Shown in pieces: positions 16,821 through 25,013 of a DNA stretch of 26,304 nucleotides. The position numbers and the translations under genes were made by a program. The notes beneath the pieces were generated by a model, which was given only the letters and a program-made list of their open reading frames with translations, did not search any database and had not been told where the DNA came from. Origin of the DNA: an uncultured Muribaculaceae bacterium (GTDB taxonomy: Bacteria; Bacteroidota; Bacteroidia; Bacteroidales; Muribaculaceae). Location of the stretch: NCBI GenBank assembly GCA_910587925.1, contig CAJUOC010000032.1:1-26304 (forward strand), in the 5' to 3' direction. Within the stretch, counting starts at the first letter, position 1; every line of letters begins with the position of its first letter.

Positions 16821-17671
16821 TGAGCGAGATTGTCGTAGTGGGTATCGTCGACCGGCTCAAGCCACTCGTTGGAGAGGCCCTCGCCGGGAAGCTCCATCGC
16901 CAGGTGGGCAAACCAGCTGTCGGCCGCAGCGCCGTGCCAGTGTTTCACACCCGCGGGTATGGTCACGGAGTCGCCCGGGCGCATCTTCACGGCCGGCTTG
17001 CCCTCCTCCTGATACCAGCCCGTGCCGGCGACGCAGACCAGCAGCTGGCCGCCGCCCTTGGTGGCATGGTGTATGTGCCAGTTGTTGCGGCAGTGCGGCT
17101 CGAAAGTCACGTTTACGAGGTTTATGCCATCGGTGGCGACCGGGTAGAGATAGCTGTTGCCGGTGAAGTATCTGGCATACGCCGTATTTGGCTCGCCGAC
17201 CGGGAATATCAGTTCGCGCTCAAAGAGGGCTCGGGCGTCGGAGACCGGGGTGTCGTCGCGCCACACCTCCAGCGCCTGATTGAAGGCAGCCCAAGCCTTG
17301 GGCCAGCCGGCGTAGAAAGCCACCTGGGTGAGTATCTCGGCGATTTCGGTGCGGGTCACGCCGTTTTTGCGGGCCGATTGCAAGTGATATGTGAGCGAGC
17401 TGTCGGTGATACCGCTGCTTACAAGCGCCGTGACCGTCACGATGCTGCGGTCGCGCAGCGACAGGCTGTCGGTGCGGCTCCATACCTGACCGAAAAGCAC
17501 ATCGTCGTTGAGCCGGGCAAATTCAGGCGCGAAGCAGCCCAGGCGGTCGCGGCCGGCAGTCTGTACGATGTCGCTCGGCCCGTCGGTAAGCCGGGCCGGA
17601 TTGGAAGATTGAGAGTATGCCATATTGAGTGAGATTACGGTGAGAGTAAGCGCGCAGATGGTCTTCTTCAT
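16817..17671 (-). CDS. Exported carboxymuconolactone decarboxylase-like protein with C-terminal cupin
   Basis: 284 residues: a signal peptide (1-20, ending AYSQ), an AhpD/CMD-like helical domain (about 40-135), and a cupin (about 180-270). The CMD part keeps the YHLQSARKNGVT segment (95-106) but has no CxxC, so peroxidase activity of the AhpD type is not expected. The cupin has HIHH (199-202) and KHWHG (243-247), fitting a metal site of His ligands, and PGDSVTIPAGVKHWHG as the second cupin motif. Its function is unknown; similar fusions are widespread in Bacteroidales. First gene of a coupled pair with DUF362. Confidence 0.85.
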   Translation of the reverse strand: MKKTICALTLTVISLNMAYSQSSNPARLTDGPSDIVQTAGRDRLGCFAPEFARLNDDVLFGQVWSRTDSLSLRDRSIVTVTALVSSGITDSSLTYHLQSARKNGVTRTEIAEILTQVAFYAGWPKAWAAFNQALEVWRDDTPVSDARALFERELIFPVGEPNTAYARYFTGNSYLYPVATDGINLVNVTFEPHCRNNWHIHHATKGGGQLLVCVAGTGWYQEEGKPAVKMRPGDSVTIPAGVKHWHGAAADSWFAHLAMELPGEGLSNEWLEPVDDTHYDNLAQ

Positions 17672-17693
17672 GCCATAAATGCTTTATTTGCAG

Positions 17694-17701
17694 CAAAGAT
17701 A
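17694..17701 (-). promoter_or_regulatory. Promoter -7 box for the CMD-cupin/DUF362 operon
   Basis: TATCTTTG on the minus strand, 22 bp before the ATG at 17671, in the 79-bp gap after the membrane-protein gene. A -33 TTTG at proper spacing is not seen. Confidence 0.55.
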
Positions 17702-17750
17702 GACAAATCCGGCCATACACCGTTAATCACAAACACTGTTTTTCTTACCA

Positions 17751-19322
17751 TTATCTCCGCTCTGATACGCGCCCGAAGCGGTAGAGCACGTATGCGTCGC
17801 CGTCGCGCACCGTCTGCGGGTGCATCGTCAGCAGCGAATCTTCCATCGGGCTTGATTTGGCGCGTCCCTCGGCGTATCGCAGCAGCAGTATGTATACAGG
17901 TCGGTCGCTGCGGCGTACATGCCCGCATACGGTCGAGATGTATTCATGGTCGGCAAGCTCGCCTCCGATCCAGGAGTTTTTGCGGTATGGCGAGCGTTGC
18001 CCGCGCAGATAGTCTATGAGATACCTGTTGCCGCCATTGCTTACGGCCATGAAGTCCTCATCGCCGGCGATATGGACGGACGAAGCAATCTCATCTATGA
18101 GCGCCGCTCTGGACGGGGTGGTCTTGACTCCGTCAAAGAGAGGTGTCGCCGGCTCCGTCGTGCACATGCCGATGCCCGCATCGGCGTATGTAAATCCACA
18201 TTTGTTGCGTATACCGAAGGCTCCGAGCACCAGCGCGGTGACGATAGTCGCCGTCTTGAATGCGCGCCCGCATACTGCGGCTGTGAGGGCGAGCGCCGCA
18301 GGCATTGCCATTATCGACAGATGCTTGTGCAGTGCGGTATTGGAGCCGACAGTCGGGGCAAAAGAGAAGCAAGCGATGGTTATCAGGGCCATATATACCT
18401 GGGGGCGCGTCTTACCTCGGGCGCAAACCGCCGCGTAGCATATGGTTATCAGCAGCCATGCCGAGAAGTACAGGCTCAGTCCGTCGGGCTCCTGCATATG
18501 GATGTGTGAGTAACCGTAGAAATATATTGCGACTACAGCTATGGCAGCCGCTTGTATGCTCCGCGGCAATCTGATGCGGTATATGAGGTATATCAGGGCA
18601 AAAACCGATATGACGACACTGCCTGTACCGAAAAGGGCGAGGGTCTGGTACAGAGTGCCGGCGATGTTGGCCAGGGGGCTGTGTGCATTGACCATCTCCG
18701 TGCGGATAGCCTCGGCATATGCGCCGGGTGTACCGAAAATGGATATGATTGTGGCCGACGTCACCGCCAAAGCGGCCGCGATGTATGCGCCGATATATTT
18801 TGGCTTGTGGCCCATGTCGGGTGTGGCGGCTATGAGCAGCGGTACAAGTACCCACAGACACACGTTGGGTATGCGCGAGGTCGCAGCGGCTCCTGCGCAT
18901 ACGCCGGTGGCAACCCATATCCACACCGATGGCCGGCGCAGGGCGCAGAGTGTGCCTGTCATGGTGAGGCATATGAAGCATGTAGAGGCACTGTCCCAGC
19001 CATACAGATACGTCGTGAAGTAGAAGCTCATCAGGTAGGCTGTGATACCGACGGTGAGCATAGTGAGAGGGAGCCTGCGTGTGACGGCATACATGTATGC
19101 GCCGCAGGTGAGCATACCCAGCTCATTGAGCGCTATGGCAAGCGCGCGCATCGAGTACAGTTTCCAGCCGCATACCGATGCCCACAGTGTGCTGATAAGT
19201 CCGCTGAGCGGAGCGCCGGGGCTATGTGTATAATCACGGGCGAGCGCAATCTGGTATGGCTCGTCGTGAAAATGTATGCCGAAATGTGCGAAGTAAAAGG
19301 GCGCGTATAGCCCCGCTATCAT
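17751..19322 (-). CDS. Polytopic membrane protein, GT-C glycosyltransferase-like; start affected by a G7 run
   Basis: 523 residues from the first ATG that is open to the end. There are about nine or ten membrane helices over residues 1-385 and a soluble C-terminal part of about 140 residues. An acidic FHDE motif follows the first helix, as in GT-C transferases that use lipid-linked sugar donors (PMT/ArnT type), and RDY follows it; assignment to that fold is inference. The ATG at 19322 sits inside the first helix: the open frame continues upstream through a hydrophobic stretch (YPYLLIASFLV) to no start codon. A natural ATG at 19402 overlaps the U32 stop as TAATG, but it is out of frame because of seven G at 19363-19369; with eight G it would read into this gene. 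So the gene may be frameshifted, phase-variable, or affected by a sequence error. Confidence 0.75.
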   Translation of the reverse strand: MIAGLYAPFYFAHFGIHFHDEPYQIALARDYTHSPGAPLSGLISTLWASVCGWKLYSMRALAIALNELGMLTCGAYMYAVTRRLPLTMLTVGITAYLMSFYFTTYLYGWDSASTCFICLTMTGTLCALRRPSVWIWVATGVCAGAAATSRIPNVCLWVLVPLLIAATPDMGHKPKYIGAYIAAALAVTSATIISIFGTPGAYAEAIRTEMVNAHSPLANIAGTLYQTLALFGTGSVVISVFALIYLIYRIRLPRSIQAAAIAVVAIYFYGYSHIHMQEPDGLSLYFSAWLLITICYAAVCARGKTRPQVYMALITIACFSFAPTVGSNTALHKHLSIMAMPAALALTAAVCGRAFKTATIVTALVLGAFGIRNKCGFTYADAGIGMCTTEPATPLFDGVKTTPSRAALIDEIASSVHIAGDEDFMAVSNGGNRYLIDYLRGQRSPYRKNSWIGGELADHEYISTVCGHVRRSDRPVYILLLRYAEGRAKSSPMEDSLLTMHPQTVRDGDAYVLYRFGRVSERR

Positions 19323-19362
19323 TACCAGAAACGAAGCGATTAAAAGGTATGGGTACTGTTTA

Positions 19363-19369
19363 CCCCCCC
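19363..19369 (-). other. Homopolymer G7 tract at the start of the membrane-protein gene
   Basis: Seven C on the plus strand (G on the coding strand). It lies 33 bases downstream of the TAATG-coupled ATG at 19402 and 40 bases upstream of the ATG at 19322. As it stands the coupled ATG encodes only a 20-residue peptide (begins MLPISNLHKEI) ending at a TAA near 19340. Adding one G would join it to the long frame. Confidence 0.8.
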
Positions 19370-19401
19370 TATTTCTTTGTGTAAATTGCTGATTGGTAGC
19401 A

Positions 19402-21273
19402 TTATATATTGTGTTTTGATTGGGCGTGGACTTGCATGCGGCAGTTGGCGCAGTCGAAGTGGAGGCGCAGCCGGCCGAGCGGGGCGCGCAGATACAGGTC
19501 GCCTGCGGGCCAGCGGCGGCCGGCAGCGGTATCGCGCAGACATTCGCCTTGCTCGCGGCGCAGGCAGTAGCGGGTGGTCATCACCCGCACTTCGCCCGTC
19601 GGTGGCTCGACCTCGAGCGCGCGCCGGTCGATGCGCGCGCCGTGGCTGCGGTAGAAGTCGGCGGCGAGGCGGTTGGCCACATTGTCGTGGTAGTCGGCGG
19701 TGTATCCGGCCAGGGCGTCGGGCGGCAGGGTCGACCGGCGGCGCGTCGCCCGCGGGCGGGCGGCCCACGCAGCATCGAGCGCCTCTACCGCGCTGCGCCG
19801 CAGCGCGGCAAGCTCCTTTGCGGGTATGAATATATCGCCGGCATCGTCGGTATATCCCTCCAGCTCATAGGGCGTGTCGCCCAGGCGGCTGAAGATGTCG
19901 CGCCGATAAGCCTGCTGGGGCGAGCGGGCGGTGTCGGTGCGGGGTAGGGCGGCTGTGACCTCGGTCGAGATGCCGCGCTCGTCGGTCGCGTGGAGCGCGA
20001 CGCTGGAGCCGACGGCTGCCGAGAGCCGCAGCCGCAGGGCGATACGGCGGGTGGCGGTATCGGGTCGCGCCAGCAGTGAGTCGCGGGCTGCGTCGAGATT
20101 GCGGTATAGCGCGGTACCGGCCCGGCGGGGCACGTCGCTGCCCGGCGCAGGGTATACAAGACCAGGCTCGGCGCGGTTGACACGGAATCCGCGGAATCGT
20201 CCGTCGTCGCCATACCATCCCAGTCCGTCGCTGGCATGCAGCCCGATGTCGGTCTTTACGCGTATGGCGGCTCCGCGGGCGCCAAGGTATGTGCCGATTT
20301 TGGGTCCGGTATATTTCGGCGTGAGGGTCGAGGACACGCGGTCGTCGCCACGACGCAGAAAGTAAGGTGTGAAGCCGCGGTTGAACACGGCCGACACGTC
20401 GGGCGCAAACGCTGCCCGGCTGCGCCCGTAAGACGAGCGTCTGTACCGACCGCCCGACTCCTCCACCAGGCGGTCGAGCGCCGCAGAGTAGGCGGCGGTG
20501 ACCTCCTTCACATAGGCCGGCCCCTTCAGCCGGCCCTCGATTTTAAACGAGCGGGCGCCGGCATCGGCCAGCGCAGCCAGCTCCGGGAGGCGGTTCATAT
20601 CGGCCAGCGACAGCCAGTGTCGTGTGGAGCGGCCTGAGTCGGCCGCGGCGAGTTCGCGCCCGTCGGCATCTTCGAGTCGGTACTCGAGCCGGCATATCTG
20701 CGGACACTCGCCGCGGTTGGCGCTGCGGCCGGTGGCGACATATCCCGCCTGGCAGTCGCCGCTGTAGCATACACACAGCGCGCCGTGGACAAATACCTCC
20801 ATGCCCGTATCCGGCGCAGCCTCGGCGGCGGCGCGTATCTCGTCGAGCGAAAACTCCCGCGGCAGCACTATCTGCGAGAAGCCGGCGCGGGCGAGCATAG
20901 CCACCTTGGCCGGAGTGCGGGCGTCGGTCTGAGTGCTGGCGTGCAGCTCGATGGGCGGTATATCCATCGCCGTGAGGGCCATGTCTTGCACGATGAGCGC
21001 GTCGACACCGATTTCGTACAGCTCGGCCACGAGTCGGCGCGCCTCGTCGAGCTCGCTGTCGTATATGATGGTATTGAAGGTGACGTAGACCTTTACGCCG
21101 TAGGGGCGGGCATATTCCACCACCCGGCGGAGGTCGTCGAGCGAGTTGCCGGCTGCGGCACGCGCTCCAAACGATGGCCCGCCGATATACACGGCGTCGG
21201 CGCCGTGGACGATTGCCGCGATAGCCGTATCGGCATCGCGCGCCGGGGCGAGCAGCTCCAGGGCCGCGGGCAT
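19402..21273 (-). CDS. U32 family protein (RlhA/TrhP-like, putative RNA hydroxylation)
   Basis: 623 residues. The N-terminal TIM-barrel begins LELLAPARD, the usual start of the family, and holds HGADAVYIGG and FGARAAAGN. The U32 signature lies at 160-175 (EVFVHGALCVCYSGDC), with Cys167, Cys169, Cys174, Cys190 and Cys194 as possible iron-sulfur ligands, and the C-terminal part ends with a CANC pair. Named as peptidases, the bacterial homologues RlhA and TrhP in fact take part in prephenate-dependent hydroxylation of 23S rRNA and tRNA (family knowledge), so RNA modification is the likelier role. I chose the ATG at 21273, one base after the PHP stop; an ATG at 21285 is the alternative. The downstream ATG at 19402 overlaps its stop codon. 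Confidence 0.88.
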   Translation of the reverse strand: MPAALELLAPARDADTAIAAIVHGADAVYIGGPSFGARAAAGNSLDDLRRVVEYARPYGVKVYVTFNTIIYDSELDEARRLVAELYEIGVDALIVQDMALTAMDIPPIELHASTQTDARTPAKVAMLARAGFSQIVLPREFSLDEIRAAAEAAPDTGMEVFVHGALCVCYSGDCQAGYVATGRSANRGECPQICRLEYRLEDADGRELAAADSGRSTRHWLSLADMNRLPELAALADAGARSFKIEGRLKGPAYVKEVTAAYSAALDRLVEESGGRYRRSSYGRSRAAFAPDVSAVFNRGFTPYFLRRGDDRVSSTLTPKYTGPKIGTYLGARGAAIRVKTDIGLHASDGLGWYGDDGRFRGFRVNRAEPGLVYPAPGSDVPRRAGTALYRNLDAARDSLLARPDTATRRIALRLRLSAAVGSSVALHATDERGISTEVTAALPRTDTARSPQQAYRRDIFSRLGDTPYELEGYTDDAGDIFIPAKELAALRRSAVEALDAAWAARPRATRRRSTLPPDALAGYTADYHDNVANRLAADFYRSHGARIDRRALEVEPPTGEVRVMTTRYCLRREQGECLRDTAAGRRWPAGDLYLRAPLGRLRLHFDCANCRMQVHAQSKHNI

Positions 21274-21274
21274 C

Positions 21275-22099
21275 TCAGCGCTCATATCCGAGGGTGGTGA
21301 GTATGTCATGGGCCTCGTCGCGGGCGGCATTGAGCCGGGCGGCATAGTGGGCGTCGCTGTTGACCACGATGGTCACGCCGGCCTCTATAAGCCGCGGCCA
21401 CAGACGCTCGTGGGGGAAAAAACGGCGGTGCTCCGCGCGGGCTTTGGTATTGATTTCTACCGTCACGCCCGACTTTACAATCTCGTCGAGGTATGTGTCG
21501 AGCAGGTCGCCGTACCATCCCTGCTGCTCGATGTCGGGCTGATGGTATGATGCGTTCTGCGCCACCTTGTCGAAATGTCCGAGTATGTCGAAATACCCAG
21601 CGGCGAGCATCTGCATCGAGCGCTCGAAGTACGTAGACACCACATACCGCAGGTCGTCGCGGAAGTGGGTGTGCATGTTGGCGGCAAAGCGGTCGTAGTG
21701 GCCGTCGATGTCGATGAGCTCTCCGCTCTGCGAGGGGATGAAGTGGATTGAGCTCACGCAGAAGTCAAGCCCGAGGTCGGTGAAGTATGGCGACGACGCG
21801 CCCCAGTCGGGGCCGAGGTAGTCAATCTCCATGCCGGTATAAAACTCACATCGGCCGCGGTGTCGCCCCGCGGCCAGGCCGACCTGACGGATGTATGCCG
21901 CAACGTCGGCGCCCGACATATTGCACGGCGAGGCGATGGGCACCGGGCTGTGAGGCGTGAATCCGATGTGGGCAAATCCGAGCGATACGGCCATGTCGGC
22001 GACGGCCTCGACCGTGTCGCGCCCGTCGCAATACTGGGTGTGGGTATGGAAGTTGTACAGCCGCGTCGAGCGGGTGATGGCGTCGAAGTCGGGTCTCAT
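21275..22099 (-). CDS. PHP-domain phosphoesterase, histidinol-phosphatase-like
   Basis: A 274-residue PHP-family metal-dependent phosphatase similar to HisK/HisJ-type histidinol-phosphatase. Visible metal-site motifs are NFHTHTQYCDG (His18, His20), FTPHS (His50), GMEID (Glu91), SSIHF, GHFDK, and the C-terminal NSDAH. No signal peptide. No other histidine genes are nearby, so the substrate could be another phosphate monoester. The ATG at 22099 overlaps the stop of the PD40 gene as ATGA, and U32 follows directly, so all are in one coupled operon. Confidence 0.87.
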   Translation of the reverse strand: MRPDFDAITRSTRLYNFHTHTQYCDGRDTVEAVADMAVSLGFAHIGFTPHSPVPIASPCNMSGADVAAYIRQVGLAAGRHRGRCEFYTGMEIDYLGPDWGASSPYFTDLGLDFCVSSIHFIPSQSGELIDIDGHYDRFAANMHTHFRDDLRYVVSTYFERSMQMLAAGYFDILGHFDKVAQNASYHQPDIEQQGWYGDLLDTYLDEIVKSGVTVEINTKARAEHRRFFPHERLWPRLIEAGVTIVVNSDAHYAARLNAARDEAHDILTTLGYER

Positions 22100-23322
22100 T
22101 CCTGTCGGGTTTCGTTTGCGATTGCCTCGTTGACAGCCTCGCGGTATGTGTAGCGGCTGTCGTCGAGCTGCTGCTCGAGATTGAGGATGGTCACCTCTAC
22201 AGAGCGGTCGCCCCCGCGGTAACGCTCGCGCAGCGAGTCGAGCCGCTCCGATGCCGCGGCGATGGCGGCGCGGGCATTGATGGCGCGGGCCATGGCGCTG
22301 CGGGCGCGACGGTCGCGGAAGTCGTCGAGCGAGCGGTATATGCGGCCGCCGACTTCGATTTCAAATGCCGGGCCGTGGTCGGCGGCATCGTCGGTCGAGG
22401 CCATGGCGCGCTCGATGCGCGAGAGCACGGCGGCGCGGTCAAATCCTTCGGGACGGGTGAGCGCGATGTCGCTCATGCGGGCCAGCTGCGTGAGCAGCGG
22501 CGAGTCGGGGTCGACATTTACGCGCGTGGCCGAGGGTACAAATATGTATATGGTCACCCGGCCGGTGATACGGTTGCGGTCGGTGGCCCACCATCCGGCT
22601 CCCGTAGCCTCGTCGATGGCCAGGAGGTAGTCGTCGTAGGGAGAGTTGTACGGCATACCCACATTTTGCGGCTGCAGGAAGTCGTCGTCGCTGCGCCGGG
22701 TGATGAATATGTCGTATCCGCCCAGCGAGCCCTCGCCGTTGTGGGCATAGTATAGTGTCACACCGTCGGGCATCAGGAAGGGGTAGCGGGCGTCGGCGCC
22801 TCCGCGGTCGAGGCCCAGGTCGCGCGGCCGGTCGAGGGTGCCGTCGTCGAGTATATCAGCGCCCATGATGGTGTATCGGCCGGCGGAGTCGGGCTGGGCG
22901 TAGAGTATTTCGGTATTGTTTTGCGGCACAAATGCCATGGGCGACTGCGGCAGCCGGGCCACGCTGCCGGCCACGAGGCGACCGGCCTGCGGCGAGAGGC
23001 GGTAGTGGCTGAAGAAGGCGGCCGAGTCGACCGTGAGCGAGTCGACCACGGTGATGGCCTCCACGCGCTCCAGCATGTTTTCCATCTCGACCAGCGCCGA
23101 GCGCTCGGCCTCGACTGCCTCGGGGATGTCCTTGCGGGAGCGGCGCATGGCCTTTTCATACTCGTCGTACTGCTCGCGGGCCTCGGTCGGGCGGTACTCG
23201 GCGGCAAGCGTGCGGGCACGCTCCAGTATCTCGGCCGGAGTGGCCTTGGCGGGGCGGCGGGCGGCATCGGCGCCGGCGCCGGCTGTCAGCGCCATTATTA
23301 TATATAGGAGAGCTTTGCGCAT
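22096..23322 (-). CDS. Exported PD40 (WD40-like propeller) protein with C-terminal coiled coil
   Basis: 408 residues. An N-terminal signal sequence (1-20) is followed by a helical, charged segment (25-90), a propeller region with a PD40 motif (YPFLMPDGVTLYYAHNG, 180-196, then GGYDIFITR) and a second AIDEATGAGWWATDRN blade, and a helical coiled-coil-prone tail (about 330-408). The C-terminal OmpA domain that often follows PD40 repeats in this phylum is absent. A periplasmic or outer-membrane-associated scaffold role is inferred. The start is ATG 23322; an in-frame ATG at 23472 would lie upstream of the promoter at 23343-23374. First gene of a coupled four-gene operon. Confidence 0.82.
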   Translation of the reverse strand: MRKALLYIIMALTAGAGADAARRPAKATPAEILERARTLAAEYRPTEAREQYDEYEKAMRRSRKDIPEAVEAERSALVEMENMLERVEAITVVDSLTVDSAAFFSHYRLSPQAGRLVAGSVARLPQSPMAFVPQNNTEILYAQPDSAGRYTIMGADILDDGTLDRPRDLGLDRGGADARYPFLMPDGVTLYYAHNGEGSLGGYDIFITRRSDDDFLQPQNVGMPYNSPYDDYLLAIDEATGAGWWATDRNRITGRVTIYIFVPSATRVNVDPDSPLLTQLARMSDIALTRPEGFDRAAVLSRIERAMASTDDAADHGPAFEIEVGGRIYRSLDDFRDRRARSAMARAINARAAIAAASERLDSLRERYRGGDRSVEVTILNLEQQLDDSRYTYREAVNEAIANETRQE

Positions 23323-23342
23323 ATCGGTATCATTTTGAGCCT

Positions 23343-23374
23343 CAAAATTACTAAAAATGCGCCAAAGCCCCAAA
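23343..23374 (-). promoter_or_regulatory. Full promoter of the PD40-PHP-U32-membrane protein operon
   Basis: On the minus strand TTTG (23371-23374), a 20-bp spacer and TAATTTTG (23343-23350) fit the Bacteroidota consensus. The -7 box ends 20 bp before the ATG at 23322, so the leader is short. Confidence 0.75.
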
Positions 23375-23456
23375 GCCGTGGCCGCCGCGGTGGCCGTTTT
23401 TGCCATAAACGAGGCTAAAAAGTCGCCATACGGGTCTATTTTCGCGGGTTTTTTCC

Positions 23457-23464
23457 TACATTTG
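23457..23464 (+). promoter_or_regulatory. Promoter -7 box for mlaE-mlaF-holB
   Basis: TACATTTG on the plus strand, 17 bp before the ATG at 23482. It rules out an upstream in-frame GTG at 23464 as the start. It is divergent from the PD40 operon promoter. Confidence 0.55.
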
Positions 23465-23481
23465 TGGCTCAAACTGTATTC

Positions 23482-24231
23482 ATGGTCATTACATCTTCAT
23501 TAGCAACTTTCGGCCGCTACTGCCTGTTTATCCGGCGGGTTTTCGCCATGCCCGACCGCTGGAGCATCTTCGGCCGCCGCACCGTGCAGGAGATAGGCAA
23601 GCTCGGCATCGACTCCATCCCCCTGGTAATCATCATATCCATCTTTATCGGCGCCGTCATCGCCATACAGATGCAGCTCAACATATCGTCGCCGCTCATT
23701 CCGGCATACTCCGTCGGGCTTGCCACGCGCGATATCGTGCTGCTGGAGTTTTCCAATTCGATACTCTGTCTGATACTCGCCGGCAAGGTCGGCTCAAATA
23801 TAGCCTCTGAGATAGGCACCATGCGTGTCACCGAGCAGATCGACGCCCTGGAGATAATGGGCGTCAACTCGGCCAACTTCCTGGTGCTCCCCAAGATAGT
23901 CGGCCTGGTATTCTTCATGCCCGCGCTGGTGATAATCTGTATGGCCACATCGCTCATAGGCGGCTGGCTGGTGGCGGTCTTTACCGACATCATCACCGTG
24001 TCGCGCTATGTATACGGCCTGCAGGCCCTCTTCCAGGAGTGGTATGTATGGTACGGCCTCATCAAGTCGGTGGTATTCGCCTTCATCATCGCCTCGGTGG
24101 CCTCGTTTTACGGCTACTATGTCAAGGGCGGCGCCCTCGACGTGGGCAAGTCGAGCACCAATGGTGTCGTGGCCAGCAGCATCCTCATCCTCTTTTTCGA
24201 CGTACTGCTCACTAAACTCCTGCTGCAATGA
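23482..24231 (+). CDS. mlaE: MlaE-family ABC transporter permease
   Basis: Inner-membrane permease of the Mla/Mce-type lipid transport system, which moves phospholipids between the inner and outer membranes. The 249 residues match the family. The conserved cytoplasmic motif AGKVGSNIASEIGTMRVTEQ (100-119) followed by IDALEIMG is diagnostic. Five or so hydrophobic segments are visible, including 45-62, 135-165 and the C-terminal 228-249. The start is ATG 23482, after the promoter box. The stop overlaps the mlaF start as ATGA. The MCE-domain partner (MlaD) is not in the window. Confidence 0.93.
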   Translation: MVITSSLATFGRYCLFIRRVFAMPDRWSIFGRRTVQEIGKLGIDSIPLVIIISIFIGAVIAIQMQLNISSPLIPAYSVGLATRDIVLLEFSNSILCLILAGKVGSNIASEIGTMRVTEQIDALEIMGVNSANFLVLPKIVGLVFFMPALVIICMATSLIGGWLVAVFTDIITVSRYVYGLQALFQEWYVWYGLIKSVVFAFIIASVASFYGYYVKGGALDVGKSSTNGVVASSILILFFDVLLTKLLLQ

Positions 24232-25013
24232 TTGAAGTAAAAGACGTCACCAAGTCATTTGACGGCCGCACCGTGCTACACGGCGTCAGCGCCACCTTCC
24301 ATACCGGCAAGACAAATCTCATCATCGGCCAGAGCGGCTCGGGCAAGACCGTGCTCATGAAGTCGCTCGTGGGCCTGATGACACCCGAGCAGGGGCAGAT
24401 ACTATTCGACGGCCGCGACATCATCGGCATGGATCAGAATCGGGTCAAGGAGCTGCGCAAGGAGATAGGCATGCTCTTTCAGGGCAGCGCCCTCTTTGAC
24501 TCCGAGACCGTGCTGGGCAACGTGATGTTTCCTCTCAAGATGTTTACCCGCCAGAGCTACGGCGAGATGCGCGACCGCGCCATGTTTTGCCTGGAGAGGG
24601 TCAACCTCAAGGGCGCCGAGGATAAGTTCCCCTCCGAGATATCGGGCGGTATGCAGAAGCGTGTGGCCATCGCCCGCGCCATCGCCCTCAATCCCAAATA
24701 CCTCTTTTGCGACGAGCCAAACTCAGGCCTCGACCCCAAGACATCGATTGTCATCGACGAGCTGCTCAGCGACATCACCCACGAGTACAATATCACCACC
24801 GTCATCAATACCCATGATATGAACTCGGTGCTCGGCATCGGCGAGAATATCATCTTTATCAACAAAGGCCACCGCGAGTGGGTGGGCGACATGACCCAGA
24901 TATACAATACCACCAACGAGGCTCTCAACGACTTCGTCTTTGCCACCCGCCTCTTCCAGCAGGTGCGCGAGTACGTGGCCTCGCATGAGAGCCCCACTCC
25001 CCCGCGGCCATGA
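24228..25013 (+). CDS. mlaF: MlaF-family ABC transporter ATPase
   Basis: ATPase subunit of the lipid transporter, 261 residues, cytoplasmic. Walker A is GQSGSGKT (34-41), Q-loop Gln85, signature SGGMQ (139-143; the Met and Gln are typical of Mla/Mkl ATPases), Walker B YLFCDEP (158-164), D-loop SGLD (166-169) and switch His196. Overlaps mlaE and holB by ATGA at both ends, so translation of all three is coupled. Confidence 0.94.
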   Translation: MIEVKDVTKSFDGRTVLHGVSATFHTGKTNLIIGQSGSGKTVLMKSLVGLMTPEQGQILFDGRDIIGMDQNRVKELRKEIGMLFQGSALFDSETVLGNVMFPLKMFTRQSYGEMRDRAMFCLERVNLKGAEDKFPSEISGGMQKRVAIARAIALNPKYLFCDEPNSGLDPKTSIVIDELLSDITHEYNITTVINTHDMNSVLGIGENIIFINKGHREWVGDMTQIYNTTNEALNDFVFATRLFQQVREYVASHESPTPPRP

